From an uncultured Bacteroidales bacterium (GTDB taxonomy: Bacteria > Bacteroidota > Bacteroidia > Bacteroidales > UBA932), in the NCBI GenBank assembly GCA_945874815.1, contig CAMCIE010000015.1, positions 1 to 12,991 on the forward strand: 12,991 bases of DNA, written 5' to 3'. The notes below the pieces were generated by a model. That model was given only the letters and a program-made list of their open reading frames with translations. It did not search any database and was not told the origin of the DNA. The position numbers and the translations under genes are program-made. Shown here in pieces: positions 6,467 to 12,991 of the stretch (positions are counted from its first letter, which is position 1; the number at the start of each line of letters is the position of its first letter).

Positions 6467-8695
6467 CTATTTCACCTCGAATGAGACCTGTGTGCGGATA
6501 TCATCGGATGCAGCTCCGACATAAGCGGTGAATGTACCCTTTTCAAGAGCCCAGTCAGCGGCATTCACATCATAGAACTTGAGCATGTCAGGCTCGATGG
6601 TAAAGCTGACTTTTCTGGTCTCGCCTGGCTTGAGGGCAATCTTCCGGAAACCTTTGAGCTCCATTACAGGACGCTCGACAGAAGCCTCATCATCACCGAT
6701 ATAGAGCTGAACGACTTCCTTTCCCTCACGCTCGCCTGCATTGGTCACGTCAACTGAAACGGTAAGCGTTCCGTTTGCAGGGATTGAAGCCTTGCTTACA
6801 GAAGCCTCGCCATAAGAGAATGTAGTGTAGCTGAGACCGTGGCCGAAAGCGAAGAGAGGCTTGACATCCTTCTTCTGAGCCCAGCGGTAGCCCACGAAAA
6901 TTCCTTCTTTGTACTCTACGCTTGTAGCCTTGCGGTCGTAAGCATTCAGGGCATGTGCTCCGTTATCCTCAAGACGTACAGGGAAGGTCATAGGGAGTTT
7001 TCCTGAAGGATTGACTTTGCCGAAGATCACGTCGGCAAGGGCGGTGCCGGCCTGCGAGCCGCAGTACCATGCCTCGACTATTGAATTGACCTTGTCAACC
7101 CATGGCATTGCCACGGCATTTCCGGAAATGATTACGACAGCGAGATTAGGATTTATCTGGGCAAGAGCCTCGATTACAGCATCCTGATTATAAGGGAGTT
7201 CCAGTCCGAAACGGTCTGAATCCTCACAATCCTGGAATCTTGCCTTGTTCAGTCCGCCGATGAATATTACTGCATCTGCATCCTTTGCCTTTGCGCATGC
7301 ATCGGCGATGAGCTGGTCAGCAGTGCGGCTTTCTGAAAGGTCCTGTCCGGTGACCACGCCGTTATATGCTCCTGAAACATCTCCCACATATCCCCTTTCG
7401 AAATCCACCTGAAGTTTTCCTGCCGCTGCACGGATTCCGTCAAGCGGAATAATCTCTTTCTGGACCTTGAGGGAAGACGAGCCGCCGCCTACAGTCATCA
7501 TCTTGAGGGCATTCTCACCCACTACGAGGATGCGGCCAGGTTTTGTTGCATCAAGAGGAAGCACAGAAGCTTCATTCTTGAGCAGTACGATTCCTTCGTC
7601 TGCAATCTGGCGGGCTGCATCATAGTGCTCAGGTGAGCAGAGGGAGCCGAAAGGTTTGTCAGTGCGCATTGCAGTGCGGAAAATCAGGCGCAGAACCCTG
7701 CGTGCCTTGTCGTTGAGAACTTCCTCGGAAGCCCTGCCGTCACGCAGTCTTTCAAGATATGCATCTGCAAGATGATATGAATCATAGCCGTTGGTTGCAC
7801 CCATAGTAAGGCCGTCCGTCCATGTACCGAATTCGAGGTCAAGTCCGTTGGTGATGGCCTGGTCAGTGTCGTGGCAGCCGCCCCAGTCTGAGATTACAGC
7901 TCCGTCGAAGCCCCAGTCATTTTTAAGGATGTCGTTGAGAAGATACTGATTGTGGCAGACATGCTGTCCTTTGTAAAGGTTGTATGAGCCCATGATTGAC
8001 CATGCTCCGCCTTCATGGACGGCAGCTTTGAATGCCGGAAGATATATTTCATAGAGGGTACGGTCGTCAACGACTGCATCGTACTGGTGGCGGAGGGTTT
8101 CCTGATTGTTGAGCGCATAATGCTTGACGCAGACTGCAACTCCGTTTTTCTGTACTTCCTGTATATATGGAACTACCATTTTGGAAGCGAGGTACGGATC
8201 CTCTCCCATGTATTCGAAGTTACGGCCGTTGAGAGGGGTACGGTAGATATTCACGCCAGGGCCGAGAAGGACATCCTTCTCACGGAAGCGTGCTTCTTCA
8301 CCTATGCTTTTGCCATAAAGTGCGGACATATCCTCATTCCAGGTTGCTGCAAGGGCTGTCAGTGCAGGGAATGCGACACATGAGTCGTTGGTCCAGCCTG
8401 CCTGGCGCCACTCATCCCAGAGCACCTCCGGACGGATACCGTGAGGGCCGTCAGTGGTCCAGAGTTCCGGAATGCCCAGACGGGGAACTCCTGCTGAAGA
8501 GAATTTGCTTTGTGCGTGAAGGATTTTTACTTTTTCCTCAAGCGTCATACGTGAAAGAGCGTCTTCCACCCTTGCCTCAATAGGCTGATTTTCATCAAGA
8601 TACACAGGCTTGTCCGATGTTTTTGTCTGTGCGCATGACAGTGCTAGAACTGCTGCAAGCGACAGCCACGCAAGTGATTTATAAGTCAATTTCAT
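6467..8695 (-). CDS. GH3 beta-glucosidase, lipoprotein
   Basis: A glycoside hydrolase family 3 enzyme that removes terminal beta-linked glucose (or a similar sugar) from oligosaccharides. It has an export signal with a lipobox-like end (LALSC, probable lipid on C21) and is probably periplasmic or membrane anchored. The N-terminal GH3 barrel includes TDGPHGIRP at 81-89, GPGVNIYRTPLNGRNFEYMG at 145-164, KHYALNN at 191-197 and VISDWGG at 267-273, where D270 is the expected nucleophile. The alpha/beta domain with the GGGSSSL stretch follows, and the C-terminus is a fibronectin III-like domain (VTNAGEREGKEVVQLYIGD). At 742 residues it is complete. It lies 61 bp downstream of the GH30 gene on the same strand with no clear promoter of its own, so the two are probably co-transcribed. 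Substrate linkage is inferred from that partner, not from this sequence. Confidence 0.93.
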   Translation of the reverse strand: MKLTYKSLAWLSLAAVLALSCAQTKTSDKPVYLDENQPIEARVEDALSRMTLEEKVKILHAQSKFSSAGVPRLGIPELWTTDGPHGIRPEVLWDEWRQAGWTNDSCVAFPALTALAATWNEDMSALYGKSIGEEARFREKDVLLGPGVNIYRTPLNGRNFEYMGEDPYLASKMVVPYIQEVQKNGVAVCVKHYALNNQETLRHQYDAVVDDRTLYEIYLPAFKAAVHEGGAWSIMGSYNLYKGQHVCHNQYLLNDILKNDWGFDGAVISDWGGCHDTDQAITNGLDLEFGTWTDGLTMGATNGYDSYHLADAYLERLRDGRASEEVLNDKARRVLRLIFRTAMRTDKPFGSLCSPEHYDAARQIADEGIVLLKNEASVLPLDATKPGRILVVGENALKMMTVGGGSSSLKVQKEIIPLDGIRAAAGKLQVDFERGYVGDVSGAYNGVVTGQDLSESRTADQLIADACAKAKDADAVIFIGGLNKARFQDCEDSDRFGLELPYNQDAVIEALAQINPNLAVVIISGNAVAMPWVDKVNSIVEAWYCGSQAGTALADVIFGKVNPSGKLPMTFPVRLEDNGAHALNAYDRKATSVEYKEGIFVGYRWAQKKDVKPLFAFGHGLSYTTFSYGEASVSKASIPANGTLTVSVDVTNAGEREGKEVVQLYIGDDEASVERPVMELKGFRKIALKPGETRKVSFTIEPDMLKFYDVNAADWALEKGTFTAYVGAASDDIRTQVSFEVK

Positions 8696-8729
8696 ATTCT
8701 GTATTTTTGATTCAATTTCTTTTACATAA

Positions 8730-8753
8730 TGTCATCTCGACTAAGCGAAGCGC
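8730..8753. repeat. REP-like intergenic repeat fragment
   Basis: The stretch starting TGTCATCTCGACTAAGCGAA resembles one half of the short intergenic palindromic repeats (TGTCAT...CGA...GCGAAGCG) found scattered behind genes in many Bacteroidetes genomes. Here it sits between the GH30 stop and the GH3 start, and the second half of the palindrome is not recognisable. Identification is from memory of such repeats and would need a genome-wide search to confirm. Confidence 0.35.
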
Positions 8754-8756
8754 ATG

Positions 8757-10286
8757 TTATTCAGTCCAAAGCAATGAGGCAATGCTCCTTGCTGGCACAC
8801 GGGTGTTTACATAATAGCCTTCACCTGAGAATACCAGCAGCTGGTCACTGTCACTGCGGTTGCAGACCAGGGTGCCGATGCTCTTGTCCGGATTGCGGAA
8901 CATAAGAAGTTCCACTCCCGAAGGTGCCTTGTATCCGCTGACTTCCATCATCCTGGCTCCAGGTTTGACAACGGCGCTGGCATGGGCCACATTGTACCAA
9001 TGTGAATTCTTCCTGATTGATTTATAATTGGATGAATCTATGGTAACTCCGCCGAAGCAGGTCTTGCATGAGCCGTCATGAGGGCTGTATGGTCCTTTCT
9101 TGTCGTCGAGCATCATGTTCCAGAGGGTGACTCCCTTGCCACCACGGGAAAGAGTACCAAGGAAGATGTCTGCAAAATCGTTCAGCAGGCATTTTGAGAA
9201 ATCATAGTTCCATTCTCCGATTGAAGCTTCCGTGAAGTAAATATCCTTTTCCGGATTTGCTGACTGGATATTGTCAAGCTCTGATACATGGCCTCCGTAA
9301 TTGTGCCATGCAGAGCCTGCTGCCCATTTGCATGCCTGTTCGTCAGCATAAATATTCAAAGGATAGTTATCCTGCTTTGGCTTGTCATCATAATTGTAAT
9401 TATGGTCATACAGAAGAATCTTTACATCGGAAAGCCCGGCCTCTGCCAGAGCAGGTCCAAGTATCTTGATGAATTCTTTCTGATCCTGCCAAGGCATGAC
9501 CATTGACATTGAATTGCCGGGGTTCAGAGGCTCATTCTGCATTGTGATTGCATGAATCTTGAATCCTTCAGCCTGCATGGTCTGGATCCATTTGACAAAA
9601 TACTGGGCATAGTCTCCATAGCATGAAGGCTTCAGACGTCCGCCGGTCCAGCTGTTGTTGTCCACCTCAACTCCTACCTTTATGTTGAAGTTGTTTGCGT
9701 CCCAATCATTTCCATTAGGCATCTTGCATTTCATCCATCTCGGACATGACCAAGGCGAGCCGATGATTTTTACATCTGGGTTTATGGCATAAATTTCCCT
9801 CAGTACGGGGAACAGCAGGTCCCTGTCCTCCTGATGCACTGCAAAATTCTCAAGCCCCGGAGTGTCGCACCATGTATATTCATCCTTGGTGCAGAAGTCT
9901 GACGCGCCGATGCTGACTCTGATCAGGCTTGAGCCAACTTTCTCCTTGGAGAACATCTCGGTCAGGAATGCAGTCCTGTCTTCCTGTGACATACGGAGCA
10001 GGTTGTATGCCGTCGCAGTGGTCACTGCAAGTCCGAATCCCTCGACCGTCTTTGCCTGAGGGACATCGGAAAACTTAATGTGGTTTGTGCTTGAGAGCGG
10101 AGTCTCGACAAATGAAAATGTGGATTTTTTGAACAGATTGGAAGCATTGGCTGAAGACACATACGCAACTACATCCTTGTCTTTTTCGAGTCCTTCGTCC
10201 TGATTTTTGTCATTATTCTCCGGATTCGTGCAGCAGGCGGCCATCATGCAAGCCGCCGCCAATAGAAACGTTTCAGTAAGTCTCAT
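8757..10286 (-). CDS. GH30 glycoside hydrolase (glucosylceramidase / beta-1,6-glucanase type), lipoprotein
   Basis: A glycoside hydrolase family 30 enzyme with a retaining mechanism on beta-linked glycans. The 509-residue protein begins with a lipoprotein signal (lipid on C18 or C19) followed by an acidic, Asn-rich linker, which suggests surface or periplasmic attachment. The barrel opens with EGFGLAVTTATAYNLL at 82-97; RVSIGASDF is at 123-131 and GSPWSCPRWMK at 176-186. TMQNEP at 248-253 supplies the acid/base E252, and YFTEAS at 350-355 supplies the nucleophile E353. A small C-terminal beta domain closes the protein. Bacteroides GH30 enzymes of this kind, such as the pustulan-degrading one of B. 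thetaiotaomicron, cut beta-1,6-glucan, and the neighbouring GH3 fits the same pathway. Other beta-glucans or glucosylceramide remain possible. A promoter -7 element lies about 42 bp upstream. Confidence 0.9.
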   Translation of the reverse strand: MRLTETFLLAAACMMAACCTNPENNDKNQDEGLEKDKDVVAYVSSANASNLFKKSTFSFVETPLSSTNHIKFSDVPQAKTVEGFGLAVTTATAYNLLRMSQEDRTAFLTEMFSKEKVGSSLIRVSIGASDFCTKDEYTWCDTPGLENFAVHQEDRDLLFPVLREIYAINPDVKIIGSPWSCPRWMKCKMPNGNDWDANNFNIKVGVEVDNNSWTGGRLKPSCYGDYAQYFVKWIQTMQAEGFKIHAITMQNEPLNPGNSMSMVMPWQDQKEFIKILGPALAEAGLSDVKILLYDHNYNYDDKPKQDNYPLNIYADEQACKWAAGSAWHNYGGHVSELDNIQSANPEKDIYFTEASIGEWNYDFSKCLLNDFADIFLGTLSRGGKGVTLWNMMLDDKKGPYSPHDGSCKTCFGGVTIDSSNYKSIRKNSHWYNVAHASAVVKPGARMMEVSGYKAPSGVELLMFRNPDKSIGTLVCNRSDSDQLLVFSGEGYYVNTRVPARSIASLLWTE

Positions 10287-10327
10287 TTATTATGTGGTTT
10301 AATAGGTTTCGGCAATACGCAGCTCTA

Positions 10328-10335
10328 CAAAGTTA
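10328..10335 (-). promoter_or_regulatory. -7 promoter element of the GH30-GH3 unit
   Basis: TAACTTTG on the minus strand matches the TAnnTTTG consensus exactly and is identical to the ackA -7 element. It would start transcription near 10321, about 35 bases before the GH30 ATG. No TTTG is seen at the normal -33 spacing, so an activator may be needed. Confidence 0.5.
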
Positions 10336-10389
10336 TGCATTTTTTCGGCTCGCCTGCCACCCCCATTTCAACAATATGGATTAATGTGA

Positions 10390-10549
10390 GAATTCGGGAA
10401 AGCCATGCACCTCATAGTCAACAACTTAAAGTCAATAAAATGTGAATAAAAAGTGGATTCCCCCACCCCGGCATAGGTTGAAAAATATAGGAAATCAGTA
10501 CCATTGGAGGAATTAATATTTATTCAGGAATGATTGGAATTCGGGAAAG
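10390..10549 (+). repeat. 13-bp direct repeat pair (GAATTCGGGAAAG)
   Basis: GAATTCGGGAAAG occurs at 10390-10402 and again at 10537-10549; with the next four bases (CCAT versus ACAT) 16 of 17 match. The copies lie 147 bp apart in the same orientation. Each is roughly 50-55 bp upstream of the -7 element of the nearer gene, although the left copy faces away from GH30. They could be binding sites, or marks of an old duplication or insertion. Confidence 0.55.
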
Positions 10550-10599
10550 ACATCAAATGCTTTTGTCGCCATGTGAGCATGAATTCAGCAAATAATTTG

Positions 10600-10607
10600 T
10601 ACCTTTG
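10600..10607 (+). promoter_or_regulatory. -7 promoter element of the AAA-ATPase gene
   Basis: TACCTTTG matches TAnnTTTG exactly and lies 27 bp before the ATG at 10635, predicting a leader of about 20 bases. No good TTTG is present at the usual -33 distance. Confidence 0.5.
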
Positions 10608-10634
10608 AAGCATTGACAGAAAAATGCTGAGAAT

Positions 10635-12179
10635 ATGTTGTACCCCATTGGAATACAGAATTTTGAGGATTTGATAAGAAACGGATATGTGTATGTTGAT
10701 AAGACTCAACACATTTACCGGCTGGCAACTACTGGCAAATACTACTTTCTGAGCCGTCCACGAAGGTTCGGAAAGAGCCTTCTTTTGTCCACGATGGAGG
10801 CATATTTCAAGGGGAAGCAAGAGTTGTTCAAGGGACTTGCCATGGAGCAGATGGAGCATGAATGGGTTGAGTACCCGGTGCTGCATCTGGATTTGAATGG
10901 TATTTCGTACAATTCAGAAGATGTTTTGGATCAAGTTCTTAATGAAAAGCTATCTGCATGGGAAAATGAATATGGAATTAGTGCAACTTCGAAAGTTCAC
11001 GGTCTGAGATTCCAGAACATCATTGATGCAGCATATTCATCTACCGGACATCAGGTAGTCATTCTGATTGATGAATACGACAAGCCGATAGTGGATAATC
11101 TCGGCAATCCTGAACTTACTGATTATTACATAAAGGTACTTCAGGGATTCTACAGTGTGCTGAAGGTCAAGGATGGACAAATCAGGTTCGGTTTCCTGAC
11201 AGGAGTCTCGAAGATTGGCAAGCTGAGCGTTTTCAGCAGTCTGAACAACCTGAAGGATATATCAATGGTAAAAGGTTATGCCGATATCTGCGGATTATCA
11301 GAAACAGAGTTGCACGACAACTTTGATGAATGTGTTGCTGAATTAGGCAAGGCAAACGGACTTACCAAGGATGAATGTTATCTTAAGTTAAAGGAGATGT
11401 ACGATGGTTATCATTTTTGCCCTAATTCCGTCGGGATGTATAATCCTTTCAGCCTTTTGAATGCATTCAGTGACGGAGAATTCAAGGAATACTGGTTTGA
11501 AACCGGTACTCCGACCTTGCTGGTTAATGTGATGAAAAATACATTGTTTGATATAACAACATTGTCTGACAATGTTGTAGTGGCCGAATCCAAATTGAAC
11601 GGAATGCAGGACATCGTCAACAGACCTGTACCATTATTCTTCCAGACAGGTTATCTTACTATAAAGGATTATGACAGTGAATATGATGAATATCGGTTAG
11701 GGTTCCCCAATGATGAAGTCAAGAATGGCTTTCTTGAATTCATTTACTCGTATTATGTTCCTGTCAATCCGGCTGAGGGAAATACTACCACAAACAAACT
11801 CGCCCGGGCTCTGAGGTCCGGAGATCCTTATACGTATATGAAGATTCTGGAAGCACTGTTCGCAAACACTACCTACCAGATTCAGGGAGATGCGGAAAAG
11901 AATTTCCAGTATGCGATGTACATTATTATGGAACTCCTCGGAGAATATGTACAGGCAGAACGCAGCACCAGCAACGGCAGGATTGACCTGCTTCTCCAGA
12001 CCAAAGACTACATCTACATCGTCGAGTTGAAAATCGACAACACCGCTGACGCAGCCCTGAAGCAGATTGAGGACAAGGGCTACGCAAAGCCTTTCGTGAA
12101 CGACGGGAGAAAACTCTTCAAGATTGGAGTAAGTTTCTCCACCGCAACCAGACGGATTGAAGACTGGAAAATATCATAA
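10635..12179 (+). CDS. AAA-ATPase-like protein with C-terminal PD-(D/E)XK nuclease domain (DUF1703)
   Basis: A 514-residue two-domain protein. The N-terminal AAA-ATPase-like domain (Pfam AAA-ATPase_like) opens with PIGIQNFEDLIRNGYVYVDKT at 4-24. It has the atypical P-loop RPRRFGKS at 41-48 (K47, S48), Walker B VVILIDEYDKPI at 141-152 (D146, E147) and GFLTGVSKIGKLSVFSSLNNL in the middle. The C-terminal DUF1703 domain belongs to the PD-(D/E)XK nuclease superfamily, with GRIDLLL at 448-454 (D451) and IVELKID at 462-468 (E464, K466), so the nuclease core looks intact. Such genes occur in many divergent copies in Bacteroidales genomes. Their role is unknown; defence, mobility or toxin-like functions have been suggested. 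The gene appears to have its own promoter, stands alone, and by eye is more AT-rich than its neighbours. It ends 38 bp from a truncated GH2 gene, which fits arrival by recombination. Confidence 0.92.
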   Translation: MLYPIGIQNFEDLIRNGYVYVDKTQHIYRLATTGKYYFLSRPRRFGKSLLLSTMEAYFKGKQELFKGLAMEQMEHEWVEYPVLHLDLNGISYNSEDVLDQVLNEKLSAWENEYGISATSKVHGLRFQNIIDAAYSSTGHQVVILIDEYDKPIVDNLGNPELTDYYIKVLQGFYSVLKVKDGQIRFGFLTGVSKIGKLSVFSSLNNLKDISMVKGYADICGLSETELHDNFDECVAELGKANGLTKDECYLKLKEMYDGYHFCPNSVGMYNPFSLLNAFSDGEFKEYWFETGTPTLLVNVMKNTLFDITTLSDNVVVAESKLNGMQDIVNRPVPLFFQTGYLTIKDYDSEYDEYRLGFPNDEVKNGFLEFIYSYYVPVNPAEGNTTTNKLARALRSGDPYTYMKILEALFANTTYQIQGDAEKNFQYAMYIIMELLGEYVQAERSTSNGRIDLLLQTKDYIYIVELKIDNTADAALKQIEDKGYAKPFVNDGRKLFKIGVSFSTATRRIEDWKIS

Positions 12180-12217
12180 CAAAAACCATATAATCACTGT
12201 CCACACTTCGGACTTCG

Positions 12218-12529
12218 CTATAAATTCCTGTGGTCCGGTCCTTCGAGACAGTTGCAGGCAAAGCTGTTCACGTTCCATGGAGACGGAATCCTGATCTTCA
12301 CATCGTCCCATCCGCTGTCGGAAGGAAGTGGAAGCTGCGGGGCGACGTCCCCTCCCCTGACATAGTCCTGCGGAAGATCTGCCGGCTGGAAATCCCAAAG
12401 GCCGTTCAGGCATATTTCATCCCTGAACGGACTTTCGGTCCGGTTCACCGATCCTTCCACCGGAGCAAATACTCTTGGAAACACGGTCAGAAGACCGCTG
12501 AAAAGAATACATACAGTTTTTAACAGCAT
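12218..12529 (-). pseudogene. GH2 glycosidase remnant (N-terminal 103 codons, 3' part lost)
   Basis: The open frame encodes a signal peptide (MLLKTVCILFSGLLTVFPRVFA) followed by the start of the sugar-binding jelly-roll domain of family GH2 glycosidases (beta-galactosidase, beta-glucuronidase and relatives). LNGLWDFQP at 41-49 and IPSPWNVNSFACN at 81-93 are typical. The similarity stops at about GPDHRN (residues 97-102), and a TAG follows at once. No other frame downstream continues a GH2 protein, so the central domain and catalytic barrel (about 500 or more residues) are missing rather than frameshifted. The AAA-ATPase gene ends 38 bp further on, in convergent orientation. The stub could be transcribed but would make no enzyme. 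The 102 bp between it and purL are AT-rich, with only an imperfect -7 match (TTAATTTG, 12563-12556). The short segment 12180-12217 shows nothing recognisable. Confidence 0.7.
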
Positions 12530-12631
12530 AGTAAAAGTGTTGTGGTTTATATATGCAAATTAAACCTCAACCCATTAATTTGTGCTGAAGAAAACAATTA
12601 ATTTATCCTTAAATAAAGAGTTTTTTATTAA

Positions 12632-12991
12632 TTATTCTCCGCGGAAGTAGCGGACGGCATTGTCGAAGAGCGGCTGCTCAAGACCGTCGTCCATTATGTT
12701 CTTGAAGAGATTGCCTTCGTAACGCTCAGTGTGACCCATCTTGCCGAGAATCTGACCGTTGCGGCTTACGATGCCCTCGATTGCATAGTATGAACCGTTA
12801 GGGTTGTAAGGAGACTCCATGGTAGGCTCCTCCTCAAGAGGATCCACATACTGGAACGCAACCTGGCCGTTTGCAAACAATTCCTTCGCAAGAGCTTCAT
12901 TCACAACGAATTTACCCTCGCCATGACTCACTGCAATTGTATGCAGGTCGCCAATTGAGAAGCCTGCAAGCCAAGGAGAATTGGTAGTTGC
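12632..12991 (-). CDS. purL: Phosphoribosylformylglycinamidine synthase, C-terminal end (5'-partial)
   Basis: This is the C-terminal end of the large single-chain PurL (FGAM synthase), which converts FGAR, glutamine and ATP to FGAM in purine synthesis. The frame is open to the window edge and reads 119 codons. It holds the end of the glutamine amidotransferase domain: NSPWLAGFSIGDLHTIAVSHGEG at 4-26, with the His (H23) and Glu (E25) of the Cys-His-Glu triad, then YNPNGSYYAIEGI and KMGHTER, both typical of PurL. The triad cysteine and the synthetase domain lie outside the window. A GTG at 12931 is an internal valine codon, not a start. The protein ends at a TAA 102 bp before the GH2 remnant on the same strand. 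This is a housekeeping gene and shows no damage in the visible part. Confidence 0.94.
   Translation of the reverse strand, partial: ATTNSPWLAGFSIGDLHTIAVSHGEGKFVVNEALAKELFANGQVAFQYVDPLEEEPTMESPYNPNGSYYAIEGIVSRNGQILGKMGHTERYEGNLFKNIMDDGLEQPLFDNAVRYFRGE

Larger units (their letters stand above)
10287..10634. other. 348-bp divergent intergenic region between GH30 and the AAA-ATPase gene
   Basis: No gene is supported here. The region has a -7 promoter element facing each flanking gene, at 10328-10335 (minus) and 10600-10607 (plus). It also has a direct repeat (10390-10402 and 10537-10549), a G-rich minus-strand tract around 10455-10470, and otherwise AT-rich sequence. A related motif ATGTGAG(catg)AATTC occurs at 10384-10395 without and at 10571-10586 with the four extra bases. 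No tRNA, small RNA or riboswitch is recognised. Confidence 0.6.

Noticed and set aside
8696..8756. Separate promoter for the GH3 gene
   Set aside because: No TAnnTTTG-like element was found in the 61-bp gap, so co-transcription with GH30 is preferred.
10524..10886. Minus-strand open frame of 120 codons opposite the AAA-ATPase start
   Set aside because: Most of it is antisense to the well-supported AAA-ATPase gene, and its translation has no recognisable domain or promoter.
12201..12233. Terminator hairpin after the AAA-ATPase gene (CCACA...TGTGG)
   Set aside because: The stem is only 5 bp with a large loop and no T-tract, too weak to call.
12174..12413. Minus-strand open frame of 79 codons overlapping the GH2 remnant
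   Set aside because: It is a shifted-frame reading of the GH2 stub, with arginine- and proline-rich sequence and no GH2 similarity; it also does not continue the GH2 protein as a frameshift would.
12632..12931. Separate short gene starting at the GTG of 12931
   Set aside because: The frame is open upstream to the window edge, and the upstream 20 codons (NSPWLAGF...) are typical PurL, so the GTG is internal.
1..12991. CRISPR array, tRNA, rRNA, transposase or riboswitch
   Set aside because: No regularly spaced repeats, cloverleaf-like segments, transposase motifs or known riboswitch cores were seen on either strand.

Overview
The window looks like chromosomal DNA from a member of the order Bacteroidales. 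Three lines of evidence point there. Four TAnnTTTG-type -7 promoter elements lie upstream of genes. Three secreted proteins have lipoprotein signal peptides. The gene set fits as well: a GH3/GH30 lipoprotein pair, a ptb-buk pair, and an AAA-ATPase/DUF1703 gene of a kind that is abundant in this phylum. The genus cannot be decided from the sequence alone.

Layout, left to right. (1) The 3' part of a class C beta-lactamase-like serine hydrolase (1-795, +), whose end carries a 9-bp hairpin. (2) A compact minus-strand operon, ackA-ptb-buk (4059 down to 798), with 11-bp and 2-bp gaps and one clear promoter. (3) Divergent from it, a short ComEC/Rec2-like membrane protein (4168-5289, +) that has the Competence domain but not the large N- and C-terminal domains of full ComEC. 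(4) Tail to tail with it, a lipoprotein ApbE flavin transferase (5291-6349, -). (5) A minus-strand pair of lipoprotein glycosidases, GH30 then GH3 (10286 down to 6467), which together suggest beta-glucan use, possibly beta-1,6-glucan. (6) A 348-bp gap with a perfect 13-bp direct repeat and a promoter element facing each way. (7) A complete AAA-ATPase/PD-(D/E)XK protein (10635-12179, +). (8) The 5' stub of a secreted GH2 glycosidase (12529 down to 12218), cut off close to the end of the AAA gene. (9) The C-terminal end of PurL (12991 down to 12632), which runs off the window.

The core metabolic part is the acyl-phosphate operon. Ptb makes an acyl-phosphate from an acyl-CoA, and Buk and AckA make ATP from butyryl- (or branched-chain acyl-) and acetyl-phosphate. 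GH30 would cut a beta-glucan at or outside the cell surface, and GH3 would release glucose from the oligosaccharides. No transporter (SusC/SusD) is in the window.

The most unusual signals are non-coding. A perfect 10-bp inverted repeat frames the ackA promoter, and one arm touches the start codon of the comEC-like gene; it could be a small promoter switch or a pair of operators. A perfect 12-bp inverted repeat overlaps the apbE promoter. A GH2 gene is truncated next to the AAA-ATPase gene, which suggests local replacement or deletion. No complete, clearly new multi-gene system was found.
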